Notes: a model not told the origin generated them from the sequence alone. Counted from the stretch's first letter, positions 9,849-19,900 are shown. The stretch: 64,000 nucleotides of DNA from Myroides odoratus DSM 2801 (GCF_000243275.1 NZ_CM001437.1:400312-464311); one strand, 5' to 3'. Numbers and translations are program-made.

Positions 9849-12023
9849 ATGACATCGATTAATACAAAGACTTTACAAGATTTAGAATTTAATACCGTTT
9901 TAACTTTCGTTTCCAATCTCTGTGTAACAGAAAGCGGAAAGGAATTGGCCATGGAGATTGTTCCGTACAAAACAAAAGAACAAACTTTACATGCCCTCCA
10001 ACAAACCTCAGAATATTTAGCTTCTTTTACCAATAACAACGTTATTCCTAATCATTATTTTGAAGGGATTGACTATGAACTGAAATTCTTAGGCATTGAA
10101 GACAGCTTCCTAGAAGTAAGTAGTTTTAAAAAGATATATAACCTAACAGAGACAACGAGTAATTTAATCACCTATTTCAAAAAATTCAGTGATTATTATC
10201 CTTATCTCTCTTCAGATACCGCTACCCTAACCTTAGAAAAGAGCATTTTAAAAGAAATTGAAAATGTATTGGATAAGTATGGGGAGATTAAAGACAATGC
10301 TTCGGTAGATTTATTATCGATCCGCAAGAGTATAAATTTGGTTCGCGGTAAGATTAACCAGAGTTTTGGTTATGCCTTATCTCAATACAACAGCGCGGGA
10401 TATCTTGATGATATTCGAGAAACTATTGTAGACAACCGACGTGTATTAGCGGTAATAGCCATGCATCGTCGAAAAGTTAAGGGAAGTGTTTTGGGGCAGT
10501 CCAAAACGGGAAGTATCATTTACATTGAACCAGAAGCGACCTTGCATTTTTCAAGAGAGCTCAACAATTTAGAATACGAAGAACGCGAAGAAATCGTTCG
10601 CATTTTAAAAACGCTAACCAACAGTATTCGTCCATTCAGAACGTTATTGTTGGAGTATACCCAATATTTGAGCTTACTTGACATTACGGCAGGAAAGGCA
10701 AAATATGCACTAAAGATCAATGGCTTACTTCCTGAAATACGCGAAGAAAAGAGTCTGTATTTCAGAGAAGCTTACCACCCTATTTTGTGGTTAAACAACA
10801 AAGAAAAGAGAAAGGTTACGCATCCGCAGACGATTCAATTGGAACAAGACAGTCGAATCATCGTGATTTCAGGACCAAATGCAGGAGGAAAAAGTATCAC
10901 ATTAAAAACTGTTGGATTACTACAGCTGATGTTGCAATCGGGATTATTAATTCCGGTACACGAACGCAGTCATACATTTTTATTTGATCGCATCTTAACG
11001 GATATTGGTGATAATCAATCAATTGAAAATCATTTAAGCACATACAGCTATCGATTAAAAAATATGAATTATTTTTTGAAGAAATGTAATTCAAATACCT
11101 TATTTTTAATAGATGAATTCGGAACAGGATCTGATCCAGAATTAGGAGGTGCATTAGCCGAAGTTTTCTTAGAAGAATTCTACGATCGAGAGGCTTATGG
11201 TATCATTACCACCCACTATACGAATTTAAAAATCTTAGCTGATCAATTACCAGATGCAACTAATGCTAATATGCTTTTTGACGAAAAGTCGTTAGAACCC
11301 CTGTACAAATTGAATATCGGTCAAGCAGGTAGTTCCTTTACTTTTGAAGTCGCACAAAAGAATGGTATTCCTTTTAGTTTAATCAACCGAGCAAAGAAGA
11401 AAGTAGAAACGGAAAAAGTTCGCTTCGACAAAACCATTGCCAATTTACAGAAGGAAAGACACAAACTGGAACGCACCTCTCAAAACCTAAAAGAAGAAGA
11501 AACGAAGGCAAGAGAAGAAAGCAAAAAATTAGAGGGCATCAATGCGAAGGTTCAGGATAAGCTGGAACGTTACCAAGAATTATATGATTCCAACCAACGT
11601 TTGGTTTATTTGGGTCAGAAATTAGATGACTTATCCGAAAAATACTTCAACAACAAGAGCAAAAAAACCCTATTTAGTGAATTGCTCAAAGTAGTTGAAA
11701 TTGAAAACTCCAAGCGCAAAAAAGTTACCCTTCAGGAGAAAAAGAAAAAAGAGACAGAACAAAAGGCTTTACTCCAAGAAGTAGAGAAAAAAGTAGAAGT
11801 CATTCGCAAGGAGAAGAAAGAGAAAAAAGAGATTCAAAAACAGCAAGAAGAGAGCAATAAGACGAAATTCCCACTAAAAGTTGGTGATCGTGTTAGAATG
11901 CTTGAAGGAAGAGCTGTTGGAACGATTGACAGTATTGAAAAGAAAACCGCTACGGTGAATTATGGTTTCTTTACGTCAAAAGTAAACATAGATCAACTTG
12001 AAATGGTAGAGCGTAAAAAATGA
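9849..12023 (+). CDS. mutS2: MutS2-type DNA-binding ATPase lacking a visible Smr domain
   Basis: 724 residues. The MutS core is clear: connector/lever helices, then Walker A GPNAGGKS (residues 342-349), Walker B LFLIDEFGTGSDPE and the ABC-type STYSYRLKNM region. It is followed by a long Lys/Glu-rich coiled coil (about 530-670) and a KOW-like end (VGDRVRMLEGRAVGTIDSIEKKTATVNYG). Classical MutS2 (about 780 residues) ends with an Smr nuclease; none is seen, as the frame stops soon after the KOW-like part. MutS2 proteins act in recombination control and collided-ribosome rescue; which applies here is unknown. The stop overlaps the next gene's ATG by four bases. Confidence 0.85.
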   Translation: MTSINTKTLQDLEFNTVLTFVSNLCVTESGKELAMEIVPYKTKEQTLHALQQTSEYLASFTNNNVIPNHYFEGIDYELKFLGIEDSFLEVSSFKKIYNLTETTSNLITYFKKFSDYYPYLSSDTATLTLEKSILKEIENVLDKYGEIKDNASVDLLSIRKSINLVRGKINQSFGYALSQYNSAGYLDDIRETIVDNRRVLAVIAMHRRKVKGSVLGQSKTGSIIYIEPEATLHFSRELNNLEYEEREEIVRILKTLTNSIRPFRTLLLEYTQYLSLLDITAGKAKYALKINGLLPEIREEKSLYFREAYHPILWLNNKEKRKVTHPQTIQLEQDSRIIVISGPNAGGKSITLKTVGLLQLMLQSGLLIPVHERSHTFLFDRILTDIGDNQSIENHLSTYSYRLKNMNYFLKKCNSNTLFLIDEFGTGSDPELGGALAEVFLEEFYDREAYGIITTHYTNLKILADQLPDATNANMLFDEKSLEPLYKLNIGQAGSSFTFEVAQKNGIPFSLINRAKKKVETEKVRFDKTIANLQKERHKLERTSQNLKEEETKAREESKKLEGINAKVQDKLERYQELYDSNQRLVYLGQKLDDLSEKYFNNKSKKTLFSELLKVVEIENSKRKKVTLQEKKKKETEQKALLQEVEKKVEVIRKEKKEKKEIQKQQEESNKTKFPLKVGDRVRMLEGRAVGTIDSIEKKTATVNYGFFTSKVNIDQLEMVERKK

Positions 12024-12436
12024 TAGAAGAACTCCCTAAAAACAAAAAAATTGTTCTTTTTGACGGCGTATGCAACCTATGTGACAATGTAGTCAAAAAG
12101 GTGATTGCCGCAGATCGACAAGATCAATTCCGATTTACCTCATTGGATTCGGAATTGGGCCAACAAATTCTACAGCAAATTGGTGTAGATCGCGCACAAA
12201 CAGACAGTATTGTACTATACATACCTGGAGAAGCTTATTATGTCAAGTCACAAGCTGCATTGATGATTGCCAAATATCTTGGTGGTTGGCATTCGCTATT
12301 GACAATTTTTCTGATTTTACCTACCAAATTAGCCGATTCGCTTTATGATTATATAGCAAAAAATCGCTACAAATGGTACGGGAAAAAAGATCAATGTATG
12401 ATTCCCAGTGAGTCAATCCGAAAAAAGTTCTTATAA
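12020..12436 (+). CDS. DCC-family thiol-disulfide oxidoreductase (DUF393)
   Basis: 138 residues with the family signature FDGVCNLCDNVV (DxxCxxC) at residues about 13-24, then RFTSLDSELGQQIL and a hydrophobic C-terminal half (HSLLTIFLILPTKLADSLYDY). The ATG overlaps the mutS2 stop (ATGA at 12020-12023), so translation is probably coupled. The CxxC suggests redox activity but the cellular substrate is unknown for the family. Confidence 0.85.
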   Translation: MIEELPKNKKIVLFDGVCNLCDNVVKKVIAADRQDQFRFTSLDSELGQQILQQIGVDRAQTDSIVLYIPGEAYYVKSQAALMIAKYLGGWHSLLTIFLILPTKLADSLYDYIAKNRYKWYGKKDQCMIPSESIRKKFL

Positions 12437-12500
12437 TAATACGAACTTTAGATTTTAAATATTAACACCAAATTTATTTCACTTAAACTAAGGCAATCCG

Positions 12501-12508
12501 TATATTTG
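12501..12508 (+). promoter_or_regulatory. -7 box of pheT
   Basis: TATATTTG, a full TAnnTTTG match, 22 bases before the pheT ATG at 12531. No clear -33 TTG was found at the usual distance. Confidence 0.6.
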
Positions 12509-12530
12509 CCTACAATAAAATTATTTTCGA

Positions 12531-14966
12531 ATGCATATTTCATACAATTGGTTAAAGCAATTCATTAAGTTAGACATCACGCCAGAAGAAACATCAGAAA
12601 TTCTTACGGATTTAGGTCTTGAGGTTGAGGGAATTACTCAATATGAAAGCTTAAAAGGAGGTTTAAGAGGAGTTGTTGTAGGACATGTATTATCTTGCAG
12701 TAAACACCCCAATGCAGATAAACTAAATGTTACAAAAGTTGATTTAGGAACGGGGGAACCTGTACAAATCGTTTGTGGTGCTCCAAACGTAGCTGCTGGA
12801 CAGAAAGTACCAGTTGCAACTATTGGCACAGAGTTGTACGATGCTGATGGAAATGCATTTCAAATTAAAAAAGGTAAAATCAGAGGAGAAGATAGCTTCG
12901 GAATGATTTGTTCTGCTGTTGAATTAGGCATCGGAACAGATGGAAGTGGAATCTTAGTTTTAGATGAGTCTATTGCTCCTGGAACTCCTGCTGCTACGAT
13001 CTTCAATATTACAACAGATCAAGTTTTTGAAATCGGACTTACACCAAACCGTTCTGATGCAATGAGCCACTGGGGCGTTGCGAGAGATTTGCGTGCAGGT
13101 CTTTTACAAAATCCAAAAATAGAAACTCCACACAAAGAATTAATTACACCTGCTGTAAGTAAATTCAAAGTAGAGCGCAGAACCCTTAAAATGGATGTAA
13201 TCGTTGATGATTACAAAAAAGCACCGCGTTATTGTGGGGTTACCATTTCCGGAATTGAAGTAAAATCTTCTCCAGAATGGTTACAAAATCGCTTAAAAGC
13301 TATTGGTATTACACCTAAAAACAACATTGTAGACGTAACAAACTACGTATTACACGACTTAGGACAGCCTTTACATGCTTTTGACGCAGCTAAAATCAAA
13401 GGAAGTAAAGTTATTGTAAAAACAGTAGCTGAAGGAACAAAATTCGTTACTTTAGACGGAGTAGAACGCACCTTACATCAAGATGATTTGATGATTTGTG
13501 ACGAAAATGGGCCAATGTGTATCGCTGGTGTATTTGGTGGATTAAAATCTGCCGTTTCAGAAAACACAACAACTATCTTCTTAGAAAGTGCATACTTCAA
13601 CCCAGTTAGCGTTAGAAAAACAGCAAAAAGACATAGTTTAAATACTGATTCATCTTTCCGTTTTGAAAGAGGAATTGATCCATCTATTACGGAATACGCA
13701 TTAAAACATGCGGCTCTATTAATTCAAAGTGTAGCGGGTGGTGAAATTACATCGGATATCGTTGACTTATACCCTAAGAAAGTAGAAGATCATTCGGTAT
13801 TCTTGAATTTCAATAACATCAACCGCATCTTAGGAGAAGATATCTCTAAAGAAACAATCAAAACAATTTTAGTTTCGCTAGATATCAAAGTACACAGCAT
13901 GTCTGATGTTGGATTGGGAATTACCGTTCCTGCTTATCGCGCAGATGTAACAAGAGAAATTGACGTTATAGAAGAAATCCTACGTGTGTATGGATACAAC
14001 AACATTAGCTTCTCTTCAAAATTAAACGCAACGATCTCCAATAGTTCAAGAACAGAAGATCACCGCGTTCAAAATATCATCGCAAATCAATTGGTTGCTC
14101 AAGGATTCCACGAAATCATGAACAATTCATTGACTACGCCTGAGTATAGCAATCTAACAGAAAGCATCAACAAGAGCTATCAAGTAGATATCGTAAACCC
14201 ATTAAGTGCAGATTTATCAGTAATGAGACAATCTTTATTGTTTGGTGGTTTAGAGTCTATTTCTTACAATATCAATAGAAAAAACAGCGATTTACGTTTA
14301 TTCGAGTTTGGTAAAACCTACCACAAGATGTTGAATAACTTCGAAGAGAATAAACACTTTGCTCTATTTGTAACGGGTAATAGTGCTCCAGCTTCATGGA
14401 ACTCTCAACAAAAACCAAGCGACTTCTTCGAATTCAAAGGGTATATCTTGAGTATCTTAAGCCGATTAGGTTTAACGAAGTTCACAACACAACCGACAGA
14501 AAACGACGTGTTTTCAGAAGGGATTACTTATTTTGTAGGGAAAGAGGCGATTGTTGACTTTGGAGTCCTTAAAAAGGCTGTAACAAAGCAATTTGATATC
14601 AAACAAGAGGTTAGCTACGCAGATTTCAAATGGGATGCAATCTTAAAATTAGTAAGCAGCAAAATCAAATTTACCGATTTGAATAAATTCCCAACGGTAA
14701 AAAGAGATTACGCTTTACTATTGGATGAAAAAGTAACCTTCGATGAAATCTTCAATATCGTTAAACAAGTAGATAAAGCCATCATTAAAGATGTTACGTT
14801 ATTTGACGTTTACCAAGGCGATAAGATTGAAGACGGTAAGAAATCCTATGCGATCTCAATCTTAATGGAAGACAGTACTAAAACACTTACTGAAAGCCAG
14901 ATTGAGAAGATTATGGGTAAAATTCAATACCAATTAGAAAATAATATAGGAGCTCAATTGAGATAA
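12531..14966 (+). CDS. pheT: phenylalanine--tRNA ligase beta subunit
   Basis: 811 residues, full length. Domains in order: N-terminal B1, the tRNA-binding OB fold (GHVLSCSKHPNADKLNVTKV, about 50-160), B3/B4 editing region, B5 (FNNINRILGEDIS), the core synthetase-like domain with ESAYFNPVSVRKTAKRH, and the FDX-ACB anticodon domain at the C terminus (FPTVKRDYALLLDEKVTFDEI). It pairs with PheS, which is not in the window. Own promoter and own terminator, so monocistronic here. Confidence 0.97.
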   Translation: MHISYNWLKQFIKLDITPEETSEILTDLGLEVEGITQYESLKGGLRGVVVGHVLSCSKHPNADKLNVTKVDLGTGEPVQIVCGAPNVAAGQKVPVATIGTELYDADGNAFQIKKGKIRGEDSFGMICSAVELGIGTDGSGILVLDESIAPGTPAATIFNITTDQVFEIGLTPNRSDAMSHWGVARDLRAGLLQNPKIETPHKELITPAVSKFKVERRTLKMDVIVDDYKKAPRYCGVTISGIEVKSSPEWLQNRLKAIGITPKNNIVDVTNYVLHDLGQPLHAFDAAKIKGSKVIVKTVAEGTKFVTLDGVERTLHQDDLMICDENGPMCIAGVFGGLKSAVSENTTTIFLESAYFNPVSVRKTAKRHSLNTDSSFRFERGIDPSITEYALKHAALLIQSVAGGEITSDIVDLYPKKVEDHSVFLNFNNINRILGEDISKETIKTILVSLDIKVHSMSDVGLGITVPAYRADVTREIDVIEEILRVYGYNNISFSSKLNATISNSSRTEDHRVQNIIANQLVAQGFHEIMNNSLTTPEYSNLTESINKSYQVDIVNPLSADLSVMRQSLLFGGLESISYNINRKNSDLRLFEFGKTYHKMLNNFEENKHFALFVTGNSAPASWNSQQKPSDFFEFKGYILSILSRLGLTKFTTQPTENDVFSEGITYFVGKEAIVDFGVLKKAVTKQFDIKQEVSYADFKWDAILKLVSSKIKFTDLNKFPTVKRDYALLLDEKVTFDEIFNIVKQVDKAIIKDVTLFDVYQGDKIEDGKKSYAISILMEDSTKTLTESQIEKIMGKIQYQLENNIGAQLR

Positions 14967-14967
14967 T

Positions 14968-14998
14968 AAAAAAAGCGGTCATATGACCGCTTTTTTTT
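14968..14998 (+). terminator. pheT terminator
   Basis: Stem AAAAAAGCGGTCAT/ATGACCGCTTTTTT with an eight-T run immediately after the pheT stop. Symmetric enough to act on both strands. Confidence 0.9.
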
Positions 14999-15057
14999 GG
15001 TTTACAGTTAACGGTTCTGTACACTGTTAACCGTCAAATGTAAACTAAACCGTAAAC

Positions 15058-15091
15058 AAAAAAAGCCACATCTTTTGATGTGGCTTTTTTT
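15058..15091 (-). terminator. sucD terminator
   Basis: Stem AAAGCCACATC/GATGTGGCTTT with flanking A and T runs, 17 bases past the sucD stop. The 55 bases between it and the pheT terminator are GTAAAC/GTTAAC-rich text resembling the low-complexity repeat after nhaC. Confidence 0.85.
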
Positions 15092-15107
15092 ATATTTGAA
15101 CCTAGGA

Positions 15108-15980
15108 CTAACCTAAAACTTCTTTTACTTTTTTCCCGATTTCAGCAGGAGAATCAACAACGTGAATTCCGCACTCACTCATGATTCTTTTCTTAGCAGC
15201 AGCTGTATCATCTGCTCCACCTACAATAGCACCAGCGTGTCCCATTGTTCTTCCTTTAGGTGCAGTTTCTCCAGCGATGAATCCGATAACTGGTTTTTTG
15301 TTCCCGTTTTCTTTGATCCATCTTGCAGCATCAGCTTCTAACTGTCCTCCGATTTCACCAATCATGATGATTGCTTCTGTTTCAGGGTCAGCCATTAATA
15401 ATTGTACAGCTTCTTTTGTTGTAGTTCCAATGATTGGATCTCCACCAATTCCGATTGCTGTAGTAATTCCTAAACCTTCTTTTACTACTTGGTCAGCAGC
15501 TTCGTAAGTTAAAGTACCTGATTTAGAAACGATTCCTACAGTTCCTTTTTTGAATACGAAACCTGGCATAATACCAACTTTAGCTTCACCTGGAGTGATA
15601 ACTCCTGGACAGTTTGGTCCTACTAATCTACAGTCTCTTGTTTTAATGTAGTCATAAGCTTTAATCATATCCGCTACTGGAATACCTTCAGTAATACAAA
15701 TAATTACTTTGATACCAGCGTCTGCAGCTTCCATAATAGCGTCTGCAGCGAATGCAGGTGGTACAAAAATGATAGATGTATCTGCACCTACTTTTTCAAC
15801 AGCATCTGATACTGTATTGAATACTGGACGATCTAAATGGCTTGTTCCACCTTTTCCTGGAGTTACACCACCTACAACGTTTGTTCCATATTCAATCATC
15901 TGAGAAGCATGAAAAGTACCTTCGCTTCCAGTAAATCCTTGAACGATTATTTTTGAATCTTTATTTACTAAAACACTCAT
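15108..15980 (-). CDS. sucD: succinate--CoA ligase (ADP-forming) subunit alpha
   Basis: 290 residues, normal length. It forms succinyl-CoA or succinate plus ATP in the TCA cycle with SucC. CoA-binding Rossmann domain ([16 protein letters not shown], residues about 12-27), GVTPGKGG, and the phosphohistidine loop GHAGAIVGG (about 246-254). ATG at 15980, 39 bases downstream of a -7 box. SucC is not adjacent, which is common in Bacteroidota. It follows the lipid A genes but has its own promoter. Confidence 0.97.
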   Translation of the reverse strand: MSVLVNKDSKIIVQGFTGSEGTFHASQMIEYGTNVVGGVTPGKGGTSHLDRPVFNTVSDAVEKVGADTSIIFVPPAFAADAIMEAADAGIKVIICITEGIPVADMIKAYDYIKTRDCRLVGPNCPGVITPGEAKVGIMPGFVFKKGTVGIVSKSGTLTYEAADQVVKEGLGITTAIGIGGDPIIGTTTKEAVQLLMADPETEAIIMIGEIGGQLEADAARWIKENGNKKPVIGFIAGETAPKGRTMGHAGAIVGGADDTAAAKKRIMSECGIHVVDSPAEIGKKVKEVLG

Positions 15981-16018
15981 GATCTTGTTTTTAATTTATT
16001 TTTAAAACTTACTTCCTA

Positions 16019-16026
16019 CAAAAATA
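16019..16026 (-). promoter_or_regulatory. -7 box of sucD
   Basis: TATTTTTG on the minus strand, fitting TAnnTTTG; predicts a leader of about 32 bases before the ATG at 15980. Confidence 0.55.
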
Positions 16027-16125
16027 AACAATTCTAATCAGCTTTAAAACTTTTTAGGTGCAATCTTCGTTAAATAAGCCTTAACAATTATCGATTAATT
16101 ATCTATTCTTTTCCTCTACTTCTAG

Positions 16126-17067
16126 TTATTTCTCTAATCTCTTTAGATCTTCTAAAATAGATGGTATTTTTTTCATATTAGCCATTTGTTTTAGCTTTTC
16201 TCTTGACTCTTCTGCAGGATATCCAAAGTAGACTTTTCCTCCTTCTAAGCTCTTAGAAACACCTGATTGTGCTAAAACAACCGCTTTTGTACCAATGGTA
16301 ATTCCACTTGTTGTACCTACTTGCCCCCAAAGCGTTACCTCATCTTCAATCACAACACATCCTGCAATTCCTGTTTGAGCAGCAATTAAACAACGTACAC
16401 CAATAACGGTGTCGTGTCCAATATGTACTTGATTGTCAATTTTAGCCCCTTCTTTGATGGTTGTGTCCCCTGTTACACCGCGATCGATTGTACAAGCTGC
16501 TCCAATACCAACGTTATCTTCAATCACGACTCTACCACAAGAAATCAATGGATCAAATCCTTCTGGTCTCTTTTTGTAATAGAATGCATCTGCTCCTAAG
16601 ATTGTACCTGCGTGAATAACTACGTTATCCCCAATTACTGTACCATCGTAGATGACAACATTTGGATGAATCAAACAGTTTTTTCCAATCACCACATTGT
16701 TTCCAACAAAAGTTCCTGGTTGAATTACTGTACCCTCGCCAATCACTGCATCTTTTGCTTGCAATTGCGTAGCAGGTTTGAACGGATTGAAATAAGTTGA
16801 CAACTTATTAAAATCTCTAAATGGATCGTCAGAGATCAATAAAGCTTTCCCTTCTGGGCATTCCACATCCTTGTTAATTAGGACAATGGTTGCATTAGAA
16901 TTTAAGGCTTTATCATAGTATTTAGGGTGATCCACAAATACTATTTCTCCTTCTTGTACTACGTGAATTTCATTCATCCCGTACACCGGAAAATCTGCTG
17001 ACCCTACGAATTTACAGCCGATAATTTCGGCTATCGTTTGTAAATCTTGAACTTTTGAAAAACGCAT
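16126..17067 (-). CDS. LpxD-like hexapeptide acyltransferase paralogue
   Basis: 313 residues. An N-terminal LpxD-like domain (residues 1-100) is followed by left-handed beta-helix hexapeptide repeats (VIGEGTVIQPGTFVGNNVVIG onward). The catalytic histidine equivalent appears in QVHIGHDTVIG. It is shorter than the canonical LpxD in the same operon (338 residues) and lacks part of the C-terminal extension; the two are clearly diverged paralogues. It follows efp by 24 bases. Homologues at this position are usually annotated UDP-3-O-acylglucosamine N-acyltransferase; the real acceptor or acyl chain may differ (inference). Confidence 0.75.
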   Translation of the reverse strand: MRFSKVQDLQTIAEIIGCKFVGSADFPVYGMNEIHVVQEGEIVFVDHPKYYDKALNSNATIVLINKDVECPEGKALLISDDPFRDFNKLSTYFNPFKPATQLQAKDAVIGEGTVIQPGTFVGNNVVIGKNCLIHPNVVIYDGTVIGDNVVIHAGTILGADAFYYKKRPEGFDPLISCGRVVIEDNVGIGAACTIDRGVTGDTTIKEGAKIDNQVHIGHDTVIGVRCLIAAQTGIAGCVVIEDEVTLWGQVGTTSGITIGTKAVVLAQSGVSKSLEGGKVYFGYPAEESREKLKQMANMKKIPSILEDLKRLEK

Positions 17068-17091
17068 CTTCTCTTCTTAGACTATTATAGA

Positions 17092-17658
17092 CTATTCTTT
17101 GATACGCTCGATATAAGAACCTGTAGCTGTATCGATTTTAATTTTATCTCCTTCGTTGATAAATAAAGGTACGTTTACAGAAGCTCCTGTTTCAACTGTT
17201 GCTGGTTTAGTAGCATTCGTTGCAGTATTTCCTTTTACACCTGGCTCAGCATATGTTACTTCTAAAATTACAGAAGCTGGCATATCCACAGCAAGTGGTA
17301 AATCTGTATCAGTATTAATTTGAACCATTACCATTTCTCCTTCTTTCAATAATTCTGGAGCATCTAAAATATCTTTTAGTAAAGTAATTTGTTCGTAAGA
17401 TTCAACATTCATGAAATGAAACTGATCTCCTTCTGGGTATAAGTATTGAAATTTATGTGTTTCAACACGTACAGTTTCAATTTTATGACCAGCAGAAAAT
17501 GTATTTTCTAATACTTTTCCGTTTGTCAAACTCTTCATTTTTGTTCTAACAAATGCAGGTCCTTTTCCTGGTTTAACGTGTAAAAATTCTATAATCTTGT
17601 AAATGTCATTGTTATGACGGATACACAAACCATTTCTAATATCTGAAGTTGTTGCCAT
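17092..17658 (-). CDS. efp: translation elongation factor P
   Basis: 188 residues with the three beta-barrel EF-P domains. Relieves ribosome stalling at polyproline. The loop that is modified in other bacteria reads HVKPGKGPAF with Lys32 at the tip. C-terminal signature INEGDKIKIDTATGSYIERI. It sits between lpxA and the second lpxD-like gene with gaps of 23-24 bases, so it is co-transcribed with lipid A genes. Confidence 0.97.
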   Translation of the reverse strand: MATTSDIRNGLCIRHNNDIYKIIEFLHVKPGKGPAFVRTKMKSLTNGKVLENTFSAGHKIETVRVETHKFQYLYPEGDQFHFMNVESYEQITLLKDILDAPELLKEGEMVMVQINTDTDLPLAVDMPASVILEVTYAEPGVKGNTATNATKPATVETGASVNVPLFINEGDKIKIDTATGSYIERIKE

Positions 17659-17681
17659 TTTTTTAAGTCTTTATTTTATTA

Positions 17682-18467
17682 TTAATACATTCCTGAATAT
17701 CCACGCATAATTCCTCTTGAACTATTGCGAACAAACATAAGAATCTCATCTCTTTCTGGAGTTGCTTCCATTTCAGTTTCTATAATCTCTAGTGCTTGAC
17801 TTGTGTTATAGTTCTTTTGAAATAAAATTCTGTAGATTTCTTGAATCTCTCTAATTTTTTCGGGTTCATACCCTCTTCTACGTAAACCAACAGAGTTGAT
17901 TCCGGCATAAGAGATTGGCTCTCTTGCTGCCTTGATATAAGGAGGTACATCTTTACGAACTAAAGTACCACCTGTTACAAAAGAATGTGATCCAATGGTA
18001 CAGAATTGGTGAACAGCAACTAATCCCGCTAATACAACAAAGTCTCCAACTGTCACGTGTCCAGCTAAAGTACTCGAGTTAGAGAAGATACAATTATCTC
18101 CTACAATACAATCATGCGCAATGTGGCTATACGCTTGAATCAAGCAATTTTGTCCAATTACTGTTTTATATCTATCTCTTGTTCCTCTGTTAATCGTAAC
18201 ACACTCACGAATAGTTGTGTTATCTCCGATTTCAACAGTAGTTACTTCACCTTCAAATTTTAAATCTTGTGGTTCAGCAGAAATTACAGCACCAGGAAAA
18301 ATTTTACAATTTCTTCCAATACGAGCGCCTTCCATGATGGTTACATTAGAACCAATCCAAGTTCCCTCGCCAATTTCCACATTATTATGAATCGTAGTAA
18401 ATGGTTCTATTACGACATTTCTAGCTATTTTTGCTCCTGGATGAACATATGCTAAAGGCTGATTCAT
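17682..18467 (-). CDS. lpxA: acyl-ACP--UDP-N-acetylglucosamine O-acyltransferase
   Basis: 261 residues, the standard LpxA length. First step of lipid A synthesis: O-acylation of UDP-GlcNAc. Left-handed beta-helix repeats from residue 2, catalytic histidine region IQAYSHIAHDCIVGDNC, and the helical C-terminal domain (RRRGYEPEKIREIQEIYRIL). ATG at 18467, 11 bases after the lpxC-fabZ stop. Confidence 0.96.
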   Translation of the reverse strand: MNQPLAYVHPGAKIARNVVIEPFTTIHNNVEIGEGTWIGSNVTIMEGARIGRNCKIFPGAVISAEPQDLKFEGEVTTVEIGDNTTIRECVTINRGTRDRYKTVIGQNCLIQAYSHIAHDCIVGDNCIFSNSSTLAGHVTVGDFVVLAGLVAVHQFCTIGSHSFVTGGTLVRKDVPPYIKAAREPISYAGINSVGLRRRGYEPEKIREIQEIYRILFQKNYNTSQALEIIETEMEATPERDEILMFVRNSSRGIMRGYSGMY

Positions 18468-18478
18468 ACTATTTATAT

Positions 18479-19870
18479 TTAATTTTTAACTTTTGATATT
18501 TGAGCCATTAGCTCAGCCTCTGCTACTAATTTTCCATTAGCATAGGCATAACCTTGCATATGACATATTCCACGGCGAATAGGCGTAATTAATTCTAATT
18601 TAAAAATTAAAGTATCCCCAGGGGCAACTTTGTTTTTAAATTTCACATTATCCATTTTCATGAAATACGTTAAATAATTTTCTGGATCTGGAACAGTACT
18701 TAAGATTAAAATTCCTCCTGATTGAGCCATTGCCTCGCAAATTAATACACCTGGCATAACTGGCGCTCCTGGGAAGTGTCCAACGAAGAAAGACTCATTC
18801 ATTGTTACATTTTTCAATCCAACCACATGCGTTTTCGACATCTCTAAAATCTTATCTACCAATAAAAACGGAGGTCTATGTGGTAAAAATTCCATGATTT
18901 TAACGATATCCATCAAAGGTTCTTGATGTAAATCATAGGTAGGTACTTGATTGCGCTTTTCGTTGCGAATAATCTTCGACATTTTTTTAGCGAAACCTGT
19001 ATTGATAGCATGTCCTGGTTTATTAGCAATTACTTTTCCTCGAATACGAGTACCGATCAAAGCTAAATCTCCAATTACATCTAATAATTTATGTCTTGCT
19101 GCTTCGTTTGGATAATGCAAAGTTAAGTTATCTAAAACCCCATTTGGTTTGACACTAATCTCTTCTTTACCAAAAGCTTTTTTCAAATGTCCCATCGTTT
19201 CTGGAGAAATCTCTTTATCCACATAAACGATAGCATTATTTAAATCGCCTCCTTTAATTAATCCATTTGCTAACAAAGCTTCTAATTCATGTAAAAAGCT
19301 AAATGTACGTGCTTCAGAAATTTCCACTTTAAAATCATTCATATCTTTTAAAGTAGCATTCTGTGTACCTAAAACTTTTGTACCGAAATCAACCATCGTT
19401 GTTACTTGGTAACTATCCGCTGGCATTACAATGATTTCACTACCTGTTGCTTCATCTACATAAGAGATTACTTCTTTTACGATGTACTCCTCTCTTTCTG
19501 CATCTTGTTCAACAACACCCGCTTTTTCAACGGCTTCAACAAAATACTTAGATGATCCATCCATGATAGGTGGTTCAGATGCATTCAACTCAACAATCAC
19601 GTTATCAAGATCGCACCCTACGAAAGCCGCTAATACGTGTTCCGTCGTTTGAACACGAACTCCTTTTTTCTCTAAGTTTGTCCCGCGTTGTGTATTAACA
19701 ACATAATTTGCATCTGCTTCAATAACTGGATGCCCTTCTAAATCCACTCTGACAAAAGTAAACCCATTGTTAATTGGCGCAGGTTTTAATGTCATGATAA
19801 CATTTTGACCTGTGTGTAATCCAACTCCTTCTAAGGTAACTTCACTTTGGATGGTTTTTTGCTTAACCAT
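18479..19870 (-). CDS. lpxC-fabZ: bifunctional UDP-3-O-acyl-GlcNAc deacetylase / 3-hydroxyacyl-ACP dehydratase
   Basis: 463 residues, a fusion typical of Bacteroidota. The N-terminal LpxC (about 1-305) has the zinc ligands in TTEHVLAAFVGCDLDN and RHKLLDVIGD. The C-terminal FabZ hot-dog domain (about 315-463) has FLPHRPPFLLVDK, GHFPGAPVMPGV and the catalytic glutamate in CEAMAQSGG. Joins the committed step of lipid A synthesis to supply of hydroxyacyl-ACP chains. It lies 30 bases after lpxD and 11 before lpxA. Confidence 0.97.
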   Translation of the reverse strand: MVKQKTIQSEVTLEGVGLHTGQNVIMTLKPAPINNGFTFVRVDLEGHPVIEADANYVVNTQRGTNLEKKGVRVQTTEHVLAAFVGCDLDNVIVELNASEPPIMDGSSKYFVEAVEKAGVVEQDAEREEYIVKEVISYVDEATGSEIIVMPADSYQVTTMVDFGTKVLGTQNATLKDMNDFKVEISEARTFSFLHELEALLANGLIKGGDLNNAIVYVDKEISPETMGHLKKAFGKEEISVKPNGVLDNLTLHYPNEAARHKLLDVIGDLALIGTRIRGKVIANKPGHAINTGFAKKMSKIIRNEKRNQVPTYDLHQEPLMDIVKIMEFLPHRPPFLLVDKILEMSKTHVVGLKNVTMNESFFVGHFPGAPVMPGVLICEAMAQSGGILILSTVPDPENYLTYFMKMDNVKFKNKVAPGDTLIFKLELITPIRRGICHMQGYAYANGKLVAEAELMAQISKVKN

Positions 19871-19900
19871 AATAAAATCTTTTTGTATTTCGATCGGTTA

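Noticed and set aside
15001..15056. Inverted GTTAAC-rich stretch between pheT and sucD as an operator
   Set aside because: It lies between two convergent terminators where no promoter is expected; it resembles the GTAAAC low-complexity text after nhaC.
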